From contig OX940869.1 in assembly GCA_954871525.1 (NCBI GenBank), forward strand, positions 21,108,001-21,172,000: 64,000 nt of DNA, written 5' to 3'. Both the position numbers and the translations under genes were made by a program. Under the pieces are notes generated by a model, which worked only from the letters and a program-made list of their open reading frames with translations, ran no database searches and was not told where the DNA came from. Positions 34,490-47,243 of the stretch are shown piece by piece (the stretch's first letter is position 1; each line of letters starts with the position of its first letter). This stretch comes from Parietaria judaica. Lineage: Eukaryota; Streptophyta; Magnoliopsida; Rosales; Urticaceae.

Positions 34490-35400
34490 GTTCTGGAGGG
34501 CTTTGATTTGGTTGAGATTGGCTTCTATTCCTCGCTGCGTGACCAGATAACCCAGGAATTTTCCCGAAGTTACCCCGAAGGTACATTTTGTCGGGTTAAG
34601 CTTCAGTTGATACTTTCAAAGTATTGCGAAGCATTCTTCTAGGTAGGATACGTGATCCGTTGCTTGGGAAGACTTTACCAACATATCGTCGATGTAGACT
34701 TCCATGGTTTTGCCGAGCTGTTCAGCAAACATTTGGTTGACTAACCTTTGATATGTGGCTCCGGCGTTTTTTTATCCGAAAGGCATCACTTTATAACAGT
34801 AGATGCCTCTGTCGGTTATGAAAGCTATTTTTTCCTGGTCCTCGAGGTGCATATTTGGTTATATCCTGAGAATGCATCCATGAACGACAGTAATTCGTGC
34901 CTGCACGTTGCTTCGACTAGTCTGTCAATGTTGGGTATCGGGAAGCTGTCTTTTGGGCATGCTTTGTTTATGTGGGTAAAGTCAATACAGACTCTAGCCT
35001 TCCCATTTTTCTTCTTCACGACGACTGTGTTTTCTAACCAGTCTGGGTATTTAACTTCCCGGATAGACCCGGTTTGCAACAGCTTTGTTACTTCTTCGTT
35101 TACTGCCTGAGCTCGGTCAAGGCCCGATTTCTACATTTTTTGCTTCACCGGCTTATAGCTGGGGTCTACATTTAGGCGGTGGGTTGTGATGCTTGGGTCT
35201 ATGCCTGGTATGTCCTTGTGGGAAGAGGCAAAACAGTGCCGGTTTTTGGTGAGGAATTTGCGGAGGTTGTTTCTTACGTTATTGTCCAGCCCAACCCTAA
35301 TTCCTACCCGGTGATCCGGATTGTCGGGGTCTATCTGAACCTGGACCGTCATTTCCACATTGGGACCGTCTGAATCGTCGGTCCTTTCTTGGGTGTTTTC
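34490..35400 (-). pseudogene. Gypsy 2 reverse transcriptase, degenerate
   Basis: 35358-35131 encodes MTVQVQIDPDNPDHRVGIRV and the pre-RT linker. 35079-34825 encodes VVVKKKNGKARVCIDFTHIN, then FMDAFSGYNQI. Further down the YIDD box lies around 34690-34700 (plus strand 'gtcgatgtaga'). A small deletion near 34850 and frame changes break it. Confidence 0.85.
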
Positions 35401-35696
35401 CTATTTTCCCTCCATTAGTGCCATTAGTTGCTATGCATGGGTGCTCTTCTTGTCGGTTTTGGCAGTCCGAAAGTTTCGGACGGCACTCATGTAGCAGATT
35501 CTTAATTGTTTTTTATTTCCTCTGACTTCGACAATCTTTCTATCCATATTTGGGAAGCGGATAAATTGGTGCTAGGTGGATGGTACAACCTTCATCATGT
35601 GCAGCCAGGGTCTTCCTAGTACCATATTGTAGACTGACGGGCAATCCAATACCAGGAAATTCTTGATTTTTCCTACTTTGGCTGCGATGGATAATC
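35401..35696 (-). pseudogene. Gypsy 2 protease 3' part, cut by a copia-type LTR
   Basis: Collinear with gypsy 1 positions 23100-23380 (e.g. 'attcttgatttttcctac' at 35669-35686 matches 'gttcttgatttttcccac' in gypsy 1). The sequence stops at 35696 where the next LTR begins, before the DNGS protease motif. Remainder not in the window. Confidence 0.7.
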
Positions 35697-38600
35697 TATT
35701 GGATGTCAAATTATGGTCCGGGTTTGATTCCCAATTCCATTACGCCGAAATGTGCCTCCGATCCGTTCCGGTATCATTTAAAAAATTATTTTAAAGCGAA
35801 AAACTTGTTATCGGACCAACGGCACAGATATTGAGTAATAACCATATTAACAAGATCCGATAAATATTACATATTTAATATTCACAACTCATTATTAATA
35901 TCATAGTCGAAATAAGAAATAAATAGAAAGCAGTAAATGTTTGCATTTATTAACCCAATGCATAAGGCCGTACCTCGGTTGACGTTTCCAGTTGCAGACT
36001 CTGAAGATCGGGAGGGCTCCGCCGGGGCTGAGGAAAACACTCGTGATTTTCCGGGATATTCTCCTGGATTCCTCGTACCGAAGCGTGGGCTTCGCCGGCA
36101 GGACTCCGTCGCAAAACTTTAACTGATGTTCTTTTGAAGCTTCCGGAGAACAACGTCTCACTAAGCCGAACCAGAAAACATATAAGAAGCAGAATACTCG
36201 CAGACCCTAGAGAGAGAGGGAGAGCTCGAGTTTTTGCTCTGGGAAGGTGTGAAAAATGTGTAGAATGAGCCTCCTATTTATAGGCTCAAAACTGTAACCG
36301 AATTGAAGATATTCCCTCCCTATTTTTTCGAATTTATATAATTAAATATAATTAATTATTCCAATCAAATGGTCCAGATTTAATCTCATCTAAATCCAAT
36401 GGATATAATTAATTAGGGATTTAATTAAATAAGAAATACATGATAAGATCAAAATATTTAATCTTATCTTCATATATATTAAATTCGAATTATATATATA
36501 CACATATAAAAAAATTCGCATTCTATTATGATTATCTAGATCCAATGGTTAAATATAAATCTTAAACCAATCTAATGGATCAAATCAATCAGGGATTAAA
36601 TCAAATATCCTAGGGTTTTTATCAAAACCCTAATTCGAAAATCTTATCCTTATAATTTTGAATTATTTGTTATATATATATCTAATTAATTGATTTCTAA
36701 TCCGACGGTAAAGATTAAATCTTAAACCGATCCAACGGATACAATTAATTAGGTCAAATTCGAAAACCCTAAACTTGGTCACCAAGCTTCTATTTTTCGA
36801 ATTACCATTAGGGTTAAAAACAATTATCTTAATCCAACGGTTGATATTAAATCATAACCGATCTAATGGATTAAATTGATTTTAGGGATTTTGCTAAAAT
36901 ACCAAAACATTTGGTACTTATGCCGCAAATTTGGAATGACAAAAACATGTTTCGAATTTACCTAGGGTTTCTAATATCCAAACCCTAATTCGAATTTACA
37001 CATTTAAATATATATAAATATATATATTTTAATTTATTAATATAAATCTATTAATTATTAATATGTCTATGTTTAGATCATTATTAATATGTCTATATAG
37101 GATAGATATAAATAATAAAGAGTAAATGTAAAAGTGTTAATTATTAACCCAATGCATAAGGCCGTACCTCGGTTGACGTTTCCGGTTGCAGACTCTGAAG
37201 ATTGGGAGGGCTCTGCCGGGGCTGAGGGAAACACTCATGATTTTCCGGGATATTCTCCTGGATTCCTCGTACCGAAGCGTGGGCTTCGCCGGCAGGACTC
37301 CGTCGCAAAACTTTAACTGATGTTCTTTTGAAGCTTCCGGAGAACAACGTCTCACTAAGCCGAACCAGAAAACATATCAGAAGCAGAAAACTCGCAGACC
37401 CTAGAGAGAGAGAGGGAGAGCTCGAGTTTTTGCTCTGGGAAGGTGTGAAAAATGTGTAGAATGAGCCTCCTATTTATAGGCTCAAGACTGTAACCGAATT
37501 GAAGATATTCCCTCCCTATTATTTCGAATTTATATAATTAAATATAATTAATTATTCCAATCAAATGGTCCAGATTTAATCTCTTCTAAATCCAATGGAT
37601 ATAATTAATTAGGGATTTAATTAAATAAGAAATACATGATAAGATCAAAATATTTAATCTTATCTTCATATATATTAAATTCGAATTATATATATACACA
37701 TATAAAAAAATTCGAATTCTATTATGATTATCTAGATCCAACGGTTAAATATAAATCTTAAACCAATCTAATGGATCAAATCAATCAGGGATTAAATCAA
37801 ATATCCTAGGGTTTTTATCAAAACCCTAATTCGAAAATCTTATCCTTATAATTTTGAATTATTTGTTATATATATATATATATATCTAATTAATTGATTT
37901 CTAATCCGACGGTAAAGATTAAATCTTAAACCGATCCAACGGATACAATTAATTAGGTCAAATTCGAAAACCCTAAACTTGGTCACCTAGCTTCTATTTT
38001 TCGAATTACCATTAGGGTTAAAAACAATTATCTTAATGCAACGGTTGATATTAAATCATAACCGATCCAATGGATTAAATTGATTTTAGGGATTTTGCTA
38101 AAATACCAAAACATTTGGTACTTATGCCGCAAATTTGGAATGACAAAAACATGTTTCGAATTTAGCTAGGGTTTCTAATATCCAAACCCTAATTCGAATT
38201 TACACATTTAAATATATATAAATATATATTTTAATTTATTAATATAAATCTATTAATTATTAATTAATTATTAATAAGATATTAATAATTAAATCCAAAA
38301 ATTTAATTTATTAATAATTCCTTATCTCAATATCACACATTAAAATGTCATGGTGCCACACCATCATTTAAATTCGTGACATGTGATTTAATTTCATAGT
38401 TTATCGAACCGAGCACAAACTTTGAAAATCCATAAATCACAAACCGTAAGTCGAAATGACTTGGTTCAAAAAGAAAAGTTGCTTAGAATTTAATTTCCAA
38501 CAACATGGTGCTAATAGAAAATCTAAATTCTAACTTTCTTTTTATCAGTTAATTTCGTGTCAAAGATATGGTACTTTTGTCACGCTGCCGATAAAACTAT

Positions 38601-38785
38601 CTGACCTCTGCCACAGACCTTCAGTTTTATAAGTCTAGCCAAATCATTAAACATTATCCAGATTGTATTTTAATCACGTTTGTATCATCCGTTACGGAGC
38701 TATCCTGTGGACCACGGATCACTTAAGCTCCAACGAACTGCTAGTTGTTCGTCAAACCTCGAAGTGATTCCACTATAGACCCGAG
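35697..38785 (-). mobile_element. Copia-type LTR with 1.2-kb internal tandem duplication, cut at right
   Basis: Left end TATTGGATGTC corresponds to the LTR end TGTTGGGTGTC seen at 38786 and 61278, with TG changed to TA. It proceeds collinearly with those LTRs, then a segment of about 1.19 kb is repeated (offset 1194 bp: 'ttattaaccc' at 35947 and 37141). It stops at 'gacccgag' (38785), mid-LTR, where the minus copia element begins. Minus TATA boxes near 36275 and 37469, one per duplicate. The remaining part should lie right of the window. ORFs beginning MRRCSPEASK on the minus strand recur in each LTR copy and are not taken as genes. Confidence 0.78.
35885..38270. repeat. Tandem duplication within LTR (units about 1.19 kb)
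   Basis: Unit 1 is about 35885-37065 and unit 2 about 37075-38270; they differ by only scattered changes over most of their length. The junction (about 37057-37130) is locally scrambled, with the phrase 'ttaatatgtctat' occurring twice. Confidence 0.8.
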
Positions 38786-41343
38786 TGTTGGGTGTCAAAA
38801 TCACCGTCGGGGTTTGATTCCCGATTCAAATACACCGAAATGTGCCTCTGAGCCATTCCGGTAACATTTAAAAAATTATTTTAAAGCGGAAAACTTGTTA
38901 TCAGACCAACGGCACGGATATCGGGTAATAACCATTTTAACAAGATCCGATAAATATTACATGTTTAATATTCACAACTCATTATTAATATCATAGTCGA
39001 AATAAGAAATAAATATAAAGCGATAAATGTTTGCATTTATTAACCCAATGCATAAGGCCGTACCTCGGTTGACGTTTCTGGTTGCGAACTCTGAAGTTCG
39101 GCAGGGCTCCGCCGGTGCTGAGGGAAACACCCGTGATCTTCCGGGATATTCTCCTGGATTCCTCGTACCGAAGCATGGGCTTCGCCGGCAGGACTCCATA
39201 GCAAAACTTTAACTGAGGTTCTTTTGAAGCTTCCGGAGAACAACGTCTCACTAAGCCGAACCAGAAAACAGATCAGAAGCAGAAAACTCGCAGACCTTAG
39301 AGAGAGAGGGAGAGCTCGAGTTTTTGCTCTGGGGAAGGTGTGAAAAATGTGTAGAATGAGCCTCATATTTATAGGCTCAAGACTGTAACCGAATTGGAGA
39401 TATTCCCTCCCTATTTTTCGAATTTATATAATTAAATATAATTAATTATTCCAATCCAATGGTCCAGATTTAATACCATCTAAATCCAATGGATTTAATT
39501 AATTAGGGATTTAATTAAATAAGAAATACATGATAAGATCAAAATATTTAATCTTATCTTCATATATATTAAATTCGAATTATATATATACACATATAAA
39601 AAAAATTCGAATTCTATTATGATTATCTAGATCCAATGGTTAAAAATAAATCTTAAACCAATCTAATGAATCAAATCAATTAGAGATTAAATCAAATATC
39701 CTAGGGTTTTATCATAACCGATCCAATGGAATAAATTGATTTTAGGGATTTTGCTAAAATACCAAAATATTTGGTACTTATGCTGCAAATTTGGAATGAC
39801 CAAAACATGTTTCGAATTTAGCTAGGGTTTCTAATATACAAACCCTAATTCGAATTTACACATTTAAATATACATAAATATATATTTTAATTTATTAATA
39901 TAAATCTATTAATTATTAATTAATTATTAATAAGATATTAATAATTAAATCCAAATAATTAAATTATATTAATAATTCCTTATCTCAATATCACACATTA
40001 AAATGTCATGGTGCCCTACCATCATTTAAATTCGTGACATGTGATTTAATTTCATAGTTTATCGAACCGAGCACAAACTTTGAAAATCCATAAATCACAA
40101 ACCGTAAGTCGAAATGACTTGGTTCAAAAAGAAAAGTTGCTTAGAATTTAATTTCCAACAACATAGTGCTGATAGAAAATATAAATTCTAACTTTCTTTT
40201 ATCAGTTATTTCGTGTACCAAAATATGGTACTTTTGCCACGCTGACGATAAAACTATCTGGCGTCTGCCACAGACCTTCAGTCTTATAAGTCTAGTCAAA
40301 TGATTAAACTTTATCCAGAATGTATTTTAATCACGTACGTATCATCCGTTACGGAATTATCCTGGGTACCACGGACCCGTATCACTTAAGCTCCAATGAA
40401 CTGCTAGTTGTTCGTCAAACCTCGAAGTGATTCCACTATAGACCCGAGGCTGCACTCTTTAGTGATACGGTATATATTATTCCCTTTATAACAACAGGGT
40501 GTCCATTGATACAATCAAATTCGGGTTATTATTCTTTCACTTTATGACTCACACATGAGCAGGCAGTTTTTACCACATTGCCTCTCATTTCATTTTCCTC
40601 CTTGACTTAGTCAGTAATATTATGAGTAACCCACTTATGGTTTTGATTCATAAGTTGCGCACGGGTACCTCTCACTTCTCACCACTGACAACCAAGGGAA
40701 TCATCGTGACTCTGAAGAGAGCTGTGTGATGCCCATGACTATGATCAAGCTACCCTTACTATTGACTATCATGTTCCCAAAATAATAGTTTTGGGAATAG
40801 CGGTAATATCTTTTGTTCTTTAACGGTTAAATCAAAGAACAATCAAGCCAGTAGCTCGTACTCAAGACTACTCAGGACTTAGAAATAATATCCATTTGAT
40901 CATCTATTTGTGACTCAACTACAAGTTATCAGTGACGGTCTTATATGATAACTTCTTGAGTTTAAGTCAGGTCCAGTCCAGTATAAAGACACTTCACAGT
41001 TAATGCACTTCTAGTGAGTGTGACTCACACACATAATCAAGAATAGGATTGTCACTTAGTCACATTAATGACCTTATACGATTAATGGGCTCCCACCCAG
41101 TTAATCAGGTCACAGACATTTTAAGTTCATTTATTATGATTATTAATTCTTCCTCACATTGACTCTGTTGTGATAATAATATCATAATTCCATCCTTTAT
41201 GAACTAAGGAAACAAAGATTCTATTTTACTTTACCAGAAACTATAATAAGATTAACATAATAAGTATCATCTTTATTCAATGACATATCATAATCTTTTA
41301 CAAATGGATAAAATATCTTGTTTAAGGACACATATGTCCAACA
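38786..41343 (-). repeat. 3' LTR of the minus copia element (2558 bp)
   Basis: Minus-strand start TGTTGGACATATGTG (41343) and end GACACCCAACA (38786). TATA box on the minus strand near 39366. A deletion near 39712 relative to 37810-38055 removes about 250 bp of the usual LTR. Polypurine tract caagtgggagat on the minus strand at 41355-41344 directly precedes it. Confidence 0.87.
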
Positions 41344-41355
41344 ATCTCCCACTTG
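41344..41355 (-). promoter_or_regulatory. Polypurine tract, minus copia element
   Basis: CAAGTGGGAGAT on the minus strand immediately before the 3' LTR; the same tract precedes the 3' LTR of the plus copia element (57000-57011). It primes plus-strand cDNA synthesis in LTR retrotransposons. Confidence 0.8.
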
Positions 41356-41380
41356 TACTTAAAGAAGATGACCCATGTCT

Positions 41381-43952
41381 TGTTGGACATATGTGTCCTT
41401 AAACAAGATATTTTATCCATTTGTAAAAGATTATGACAAGTCGTTGAATAAAGATGATACTTATTATGATAATATTATTATAGTTTCTGGTAGAGTAAAA
41501 TAGAATGTTTGATCCTTAGTTCATATAGGATGCAATTATGAATTATTATCACAACAGAGTCAATGTGAAGAAGAATTAATAATCATAATAAATGAACTTA
41601 AAATGTCCGTGACCTGATTAACTGGGTGGGAGCAAAATGTCCGTGACCTGATTAACTGGGTGGGAGCCCATTAATCGTATAAGGTCATTAATGTGACTAA
41701 GTGACAATCCTATTCTGGATTTTGTGTGTGTCACACTCACTAGAAGTGCATTAAGTATGAAGTGTCTTCATACTGGACTGGACCTGACTTAAACTCCGGA
41801 AGTTATCATATAAGACTGTCACTGATAACTTGGAGTTGAGTCACTAGTAGATGATCAAATGGATATTCGATCTAAGTCCGGAGTGATCTTGAGTCCGAGC
41901 TGCTGGCTTGATTGTTCTTTGATTTAACCGTTAAAGAACACAATATATTACCGTTGCTCCCAACACTATTATTTGAGAGGCAATGTGGTAAAAACTGCCT
42001 GCTCATGTGTGAGTCATAAAGTGAAAGAATAATAACCCGAATTTGATTGTATCAATGGACACCCTGTTGTTATAAAGGGAATAATATATACCGTATCACT
42101 AAAGAGTGCAGCCTCGGGTCTATAGTGGAATCACTTCGAGGTTTGACGAACAACTAGCAGTTCGTTGGAGCTTAAGTGATACGGGTCCATGGTCCCCAGG
42201 ATAGCTCCGTAACGGATGATACGTACATGATTAAAATACATTCTGGATAATGATTAATCATTTCGCTTGACTTATAAAACTGAAAGGTCAGTGGCAGACG
42301 TCAGTTAGTTTTATCGTTAGCGTGGCAAAAGTACCATATTTTGGTACACGAAATTAACTGATAAAAGAAAGTTAGAATTTAGATTTTCTATCAGCACCAT
42401 GTTGTTGGAAATTAAATTCTAAGCAACTTTGCTTTTTTAACCAAGTCATTTCGACTTACGGTTAGTGATTTATGGATTTTCTAAGTTTGTGCTCGGTTCG
42501 ATAAACTATGAAATTAAATCACATGTCACGAATTTAAATGATGGTGTGGCACCATGACATTTTAATGTGTGATATTGAGATCAGGAATTATTAATATAAT
42601 TTAATTATTTGGATTTAATTATTAATATCTTATTAATAATTAATAGATTTATATTAATAAATAAAAATATATATTTATATATATTTATATGTGTAAATTT
42701 GAATTAGGGTTTCATGATATGAAACCCTAGCTAAATTCGAATGGTATGATTTGGTCTTTCCATATTTGCGGCATAAGTACCAAATGTTTTGGTATTTTAG
42801 CAAATCCCTAAAATCAATATTATCCATTGGATCGGTTATGATTTAATATCAACCGTTGGATTAGGATATTGTTAAATTCGAAATTAATAACTTAGTGACC
42901 AAGTTTCATTTTTCGAATTTGGTTAATTAATTATATCCGTTAGATCGGTCTAAGATTTAATCTTTACCGTTGGATTGAAAATTAATTAATTATATATATT
43001 TATATATTTTTCGAATTATGGTTTATGGATAAACTCGAAATTGTTTTTAATAAATCTTTTTATATTTGATTTTATCCTAAACTAATTTGATCCATTAGAT
43101 CGGTTTAAAGATTTATCTCAACCATTGGATCTAGATAATGATAATTCGAATTTTAATATATATATATATAATTCGAATTTTATAAAGATAAGAAGATAAG
43201 ATTGGATTTTTGATTTTATCCTAATCTTTCTTATTTAATTAAATCCCTAATTAATTATATCCATTGGATTTAGATGAGATTAAATCTGGACCATTGGATT
43301 AAAATAATTAATTATATTTAATATATGAAATTCGAAAATTAGGGAGGAAATTTCTCCAATTCGGTTACGGTTTGAGCCTATAAATATGAGGCTCATTCTA
43401 CACATTTTTCACACCTTTCCCCAGAGAAAAATTCGAACTCTCCCTCTCCCTTAGGGTCTGCGAATTTTCTCTCTGATTTCTCTTCTCTGGTTCGGCTTAG
43501 GAGACTATTTCTCCAGAAGCTTAAAAAGAACCATCAGTTAAAATTTTGCGACGGAGTCCTGCCGGCGAAGCCCACGCTTCGGTACGAGGATTCCAGGAGA
43601 ATATCCCAGAAGATCACGGGAGTTTCCCTCAGCACCGGCGGAGCCCTGCCTGATTCAGAACGCGCAGCCGGAAGTCGTCAATAGAGGTACGGCCTTATGC
43701 ATTGGGTTAATAAATGCAACCATTTACTGCTTTCTATTTATTTCCTATTATGACTAGATTATTAATAATGATTTATGAATATTAAATTACATAATATTTA
43801 TCAGATCTTGTTAAATGGTTATTATCCGATATCCGGACCGTTGGACGGATAACAAGTTATTCCGCTTTAAATTAATTTTTAAATGTTACCCGGACGGTTC
43901 GGAGGTACAATTCGTGATAATTTTCAAGGAATACGAGACGTGATTCCCAACA
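41381..43952 (+). mobile_element. Solo copia-type LTR, 2572 bp, TSD TGTCT
   Basis: Starts TGTTGGACATATGTG and ends GTGATTCCCAACA, flanked by a perfect 5-bp repeat TGTCT (41376-41380 and 43953-43957). It splits the last codons of the minus copia pol: the frame runs to GVKDM at 43953 and the expected continuation (ATGGGTCATCTTCTTTAA) lies at 41376-41359 on the minus strand. Plus TATA box near 43379. Includes a perfect 34-bp tandem duplication (41600-41667). It is the same LTR family as the neighbouring 38786-41343 but inverted. Confidence 0.92.
41600..41667. repeat. 34-bp tandem duplication in solo LTR
   Basis: Units 41600-41633 and 41634-41667 are identical by eye. Sister LTRs (41090, 63830) have one copy. 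Confidence 0.9.
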
Positions 43953-44889
43953 TGTCTTTCACGCCCATATTTTCTAGATGCCTCCTGAATATTTTCTCTG
44001 GCAACGTCTTGGTAAATGGATCAGCCAGATTGTCTTCCGAAGCTATTTTCACAACCCGTACGTTGCCTCGACGTACTATCTCTCTAATGAGATGGTATTT
44101 TCTCTTTATATGTTTCGCCTTGTTATGGTCTCTGGACTCTTTAGAATTTGCCACCGCGCCACTGTTGTCACAGTATAGCGTTTGTGGCTTATCTATATCT
44201 GGGGCTACACCCAGTTCCATGTAGAAATTCTTTAGCCAAACTGATTCTTTGGCTGCTTCACAGGCAGCCACATATTCAGCTTCCATTGTAGAATCTGCGA
44301 TACAGGATTGCTTTACGCTTCTCCAGAATATCGCTCCACCAGCAAGGGTGTACACTGCTCCTGACGTCGACTTTCTCGCGTCCTTATCAGACATAAAGTC
44401 TGAATCAGTGTAACCTAGTGGATTCAGTTCTGATCCTGAAAACACTAACATATAGTCTCTCGTTCTCCGAAAATACTTGAGAATGTTTTTCACTGCAGTC
44501 CAGTGAGCCATACCTGGGTTGGATTGATATCTACTTACTATTCCCACAGCGTAACAGATGTCTGGCCTAGTACACTGCATAGCATACATCAGACTTCCCA
44601 CAGCTGAAGCATAGGGTATCCGCCTCATCTCGTCTTGCTCTTCCGGAGAAGTTGGGCACTGATTCCTGCTAAGGAACACTCCATGTATGGTTGGTAAATT
44701 ACCTCCCTTGGAGTTTGCCATTGCAAAATGTTCAAGCACCTTATCAATGTAAGCTGCTTGAGATAAGGCCAGAAGCCTGTTGTTGCGATCCTTAAAAATA
44801 AGGATCCCAAGAATATAACTGGCTTCTCCTATGTCCTTCATTTGGAACTGCATAGATAGCCACGCTTTCACGTCCGATAATTTCTTCAC
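43953..44889 (-). pseudogene. Minus copia: RT 3' part and RNase H, C terminus split off
   Basis: An open frame of over 300 codons: KDIGEASYILGILIFKDRNN, MRRIPYASAVGSLMYAMQCT, then RPDICYAVGIVSRYQSNPG, YTDSDFMSDKDARKSTSG, STMEAEYVAACEAAKESVWL and ADPFTKTLPEKIFRRHLENM. These are the Ty1/copia RT-RNase H signatures (the D-E-D region includes YTDSDF and MEAEY). It is open and well conserved up to the insertion point of the solo LTR at 43952; the last residues of the frame as read here come from that LTR. Confidence 0.92.
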
Positions 44890-45890
44890 ACTGTTTCAAA
44901 TGAAAAGAATATCGTCGACGTATAGAACAAGAAATATCTCCACGGTGTCGTCATTGAGTTTATAAATTCAGGCCTCAGTGACGTTCAGTATGAATCCATA
45001 GGTCTTGATGGTCTCATCAAACCTTAGATTCCAGGATCTAGAAACTTTCTTCAATCCATAGATGGATTTGAGTAATCTGCAAACCTTCCCTTCTTGACCC
45101 TGTTACACGAACCCTTCTGGTTGGTCCATATAGATGTTCTCGTCAATGTACCCGTTCAGGAAAGCGGTTTTGACGTCCATCTGCCAAATCTCGTATTGAG
45201 ACTACGGGCTATGGCCATGAGAATCCGGATGGACTTGTACTTAGCGACTGGAGCGAATGTCTCATCGAAATCAATACCTTCCCTCTGGGTAAAACCCTTT
45301 GCCACTAGTCTAGCCTTGAAGGTTTTAACCTTCCCGTCCACTCCTCTCTTTCGCTTGTATACCCACTTACAGCCAATGGTTTTGAAGCCATCCGGTAAGT
45401 CTACAAGTTCCCAGACTTCATTAGAATCCATTGATTCTATTTCTTGGTTCATGGCTTCCTGCCATTCTCCCTTATCAGGATCAACCATAGCTTCCTTATA
45501 GCTTATGGGATCTTCAACACTAGTGTTTGTAACAACTAGGTGAAATTCCAATTGGGTGTGCTCGTAGCGTTCAACTGGTCTTTTGAACCTCCTACTACGT
45601 CTGAGCATCCCTTGGTTCTGATTTAAAACCGTGGTTTCTGCATTTTCTTCCACAACAGGCACTGTTGGCGTTTTTGTGACTTGGTCACTTGACAGCTCCT
45701 CAAGCACAACTTTGCTTCGAGGTTTGAAGTTCATCACATAGTCCTCTTCTAGAAATGTCGCATTTGTGGAAACAAACACTTTCTTGCTTTCCGGACTATA
45801 GAATAAACCTCCTTTTGTCTCTTTGGAATATCCCACAAACAGACATACTTCCGTTCGTGATTCCAACTTGTTTCTATTTCCAGTGCGCAC
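44890..45890 (-). pseudogene. Minus copia: integrase C-terminal region and RT N-terminal part
   Basis: 45890-45156 encodes KLESRTEVCLFVGYSKETKG, then EWQEAMNQEIESMDSNEVWE, GFKTIGCKWVYKRKRGVDGK and ARLVAKGFTQREGIDFDETF, the integrase tail and start of the copia RT. Between 45155 and 44890, shifted frames contain the [14 protein letters not shown] region, YGLKKVSRSWNLRFDETI and the catalytic YVDD (44905-44925), broken by stops and frame changes. Confidence 0.88.
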
Positions 45891-46638
45891 ATGTGCTGGA
45901 CAACCCCATATTCTGTAATGTCGCAGATTTGGTATTCTGCCATTCCATAATTCTTAGGGTGTCTTTGAAACAGTCTTTGACGGCACAACATTTAGAATGT
46001 TGGTTTCCGTCAGCAAAGCATGTCCCCAAAATGAATTGGGAAGCGATGAATAGCTTAGCATTGACCTTTCCATTTCTAGTAAAGTCATGTTTCTCCTTTC
46101 TGCTACACCATTTTGTTCTAGTGTGCCAGGAGCAGTCAATTGAGATACAATACCTTTCTCAATCAAGAGGTCACTGAACTAATGATCTAGGTACTGCTAG
46201 ATATTCTTTGAATTTACCCAAAGTTTCAGATTTCTTACCCATGAGGTAAACATAACCATACCTTGAATAGTCATCAATGAAGGTGACGAAATATTCAATT
46301 CCCCCTCTCGCCTGTATGTTCATAGGACCACATACATCAGTGTGGACGAGTTCTAATGGTTTAGTGGCTCTTTGACCCTTTGCCGAAAAGGGTCTTTTGG
46401 TCATCTTAGCCTCTATACAGGATTCGCAAATAGGCAAAGAACCGATTGTGAGTTCTTTAAGGGGTCCCTCCTTAACCAGCCAGTTTATCCTGTCTAGATT
46501 AATATGACCCAATCTTAAGTGCCAATTGTAAGTTTGAACATCATTATCAATTTTGGGTTTCTTAATTGACTTTGGCATTGCCAATTTAAACATTTCAGCA
46601 TTCAAACAGCTTCCATAATCTGGCTTTAGAATATACAA
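45891..46638 (-). pseudogene. Minus copia: integrase with catalytic-core deletion
   Basis: 46638-46171: zinc domain (WHLRLGHINLDRI, then LPICESCIEAK) and core start (PLELVHTDVCGPM, FVTFIDDYSRYGYVYLM), ending at SLVQ and TGA/TAG. 46166-45954 restarts at IEKGIVSQLTAPGTLEQNG. Compared with the plus copia, roughly 30 codons between are missing, including the segment that carries the second catalytic aspartate (SDRGGEY). This copy cannot supply active integrase. Confidence 0.88.
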
Positions 46639-47243
46639 CCCATTTTCTCTTTAGCAGTACAAATATATACACCATCTTTTGTGATGACCCAATGGGATCC
46701 ACGAAAGTTCAAGGTATATCCTTGTTTGTACAACAGAAAAGCTGAGAGTATATTCCTACAGACATTTGGATAATAATATACATTATTAACAAATAGGTAC
46801 TTGTTATTAAATGTCAGCCGCAAATTCCCAACAGCTTTAGCTTGTAAGAACTCTCCGTTTCCTACTTTTAAAGCTGGTCCTTCATTTATCTCTTCTAATG
46901 AATCAAGAGACTGAAGAGAATTACATGCATGATCGTTAGCTCCTGAATCCAATATCCAGTTGAAGGATGAGTTATCAACGAAACATGATGTCAATGTTGT
47001 ATGATCAGCATTGATAGTACTCCCATTCTGGAAGATATCTTCCTGGTTTCCATTTATTCTTTTCCTCTTATTCATTGAGTTTAGAGCAATCCGTTCTGCC
47101 ATTTCGAGTTTCTCTGAAGATCCACTCATGGCCAGTTTGCTTACGGATTTTGTGACTTCAACCAGATTGCTTTGCATTTGAGACTTCAGCGTCATTCCAG
47201 AGATTTCCATAACTTGTTTGTCGGAACACATTTTAACTGACAT
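46626..47243 (-). pseudogene. Minus copia: start of pol with aspartic protease, no gag
   Basis: ATG at 47243 (MSVKMCSDKQ). About 95 residues of Lys/Ser-rich sequence including NKRKR precede the protease motif FNWILDSGANDHACNSL; then LKVGNGEFLQAKAVGNLRL and LLYKQGYTLNF. No gag nucleocapsid CCHC knuckle or UBN2-type region is found before it, matching the plus copia, whose ATG lies at the equivalent place. Stops at 46626 by frameshift. Confidence 0.87.

Larger units (their letters stand above)
23885..35696 (-). mobile_element. Ty3/gypsy (Tat-lineage-like) element 2, incomplete
   Basis: Same family and orientation as element 1 but without the internal duplication: 3' LTR 24750-23885, antisense gene to 30312, 38-bp array, then integrase to protease up to 35696, where a copia-type LTR interrupts it. 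The rest (gag, 5' LTR) may lie right of the window. Two solo LTRs sit inside (26259-28385 and 31198-32219). Because it starts exactly where element 1's protease stops, it probably inserted into element 1; the 5-bp left flank is 23880-23884 (gtagt) and cannot be matched to the other end here. Confidence 0.78.

Noticed and set aside
35901..36161. Small conserved gene 'MRRCSPEASK...' seen at 35901, 37137, 38991 and 61489
   Set aside because: It lies at the same place in each copy of one LTR family, in the transcribed leader; conservation follows from the LTR being repeated. No known domain.
36600..38200. Telomere-like 'aaccctaa' phrases
   Set aside because: Scattered single occurrences in AT-rich LTR sequence, not tandem arrays.
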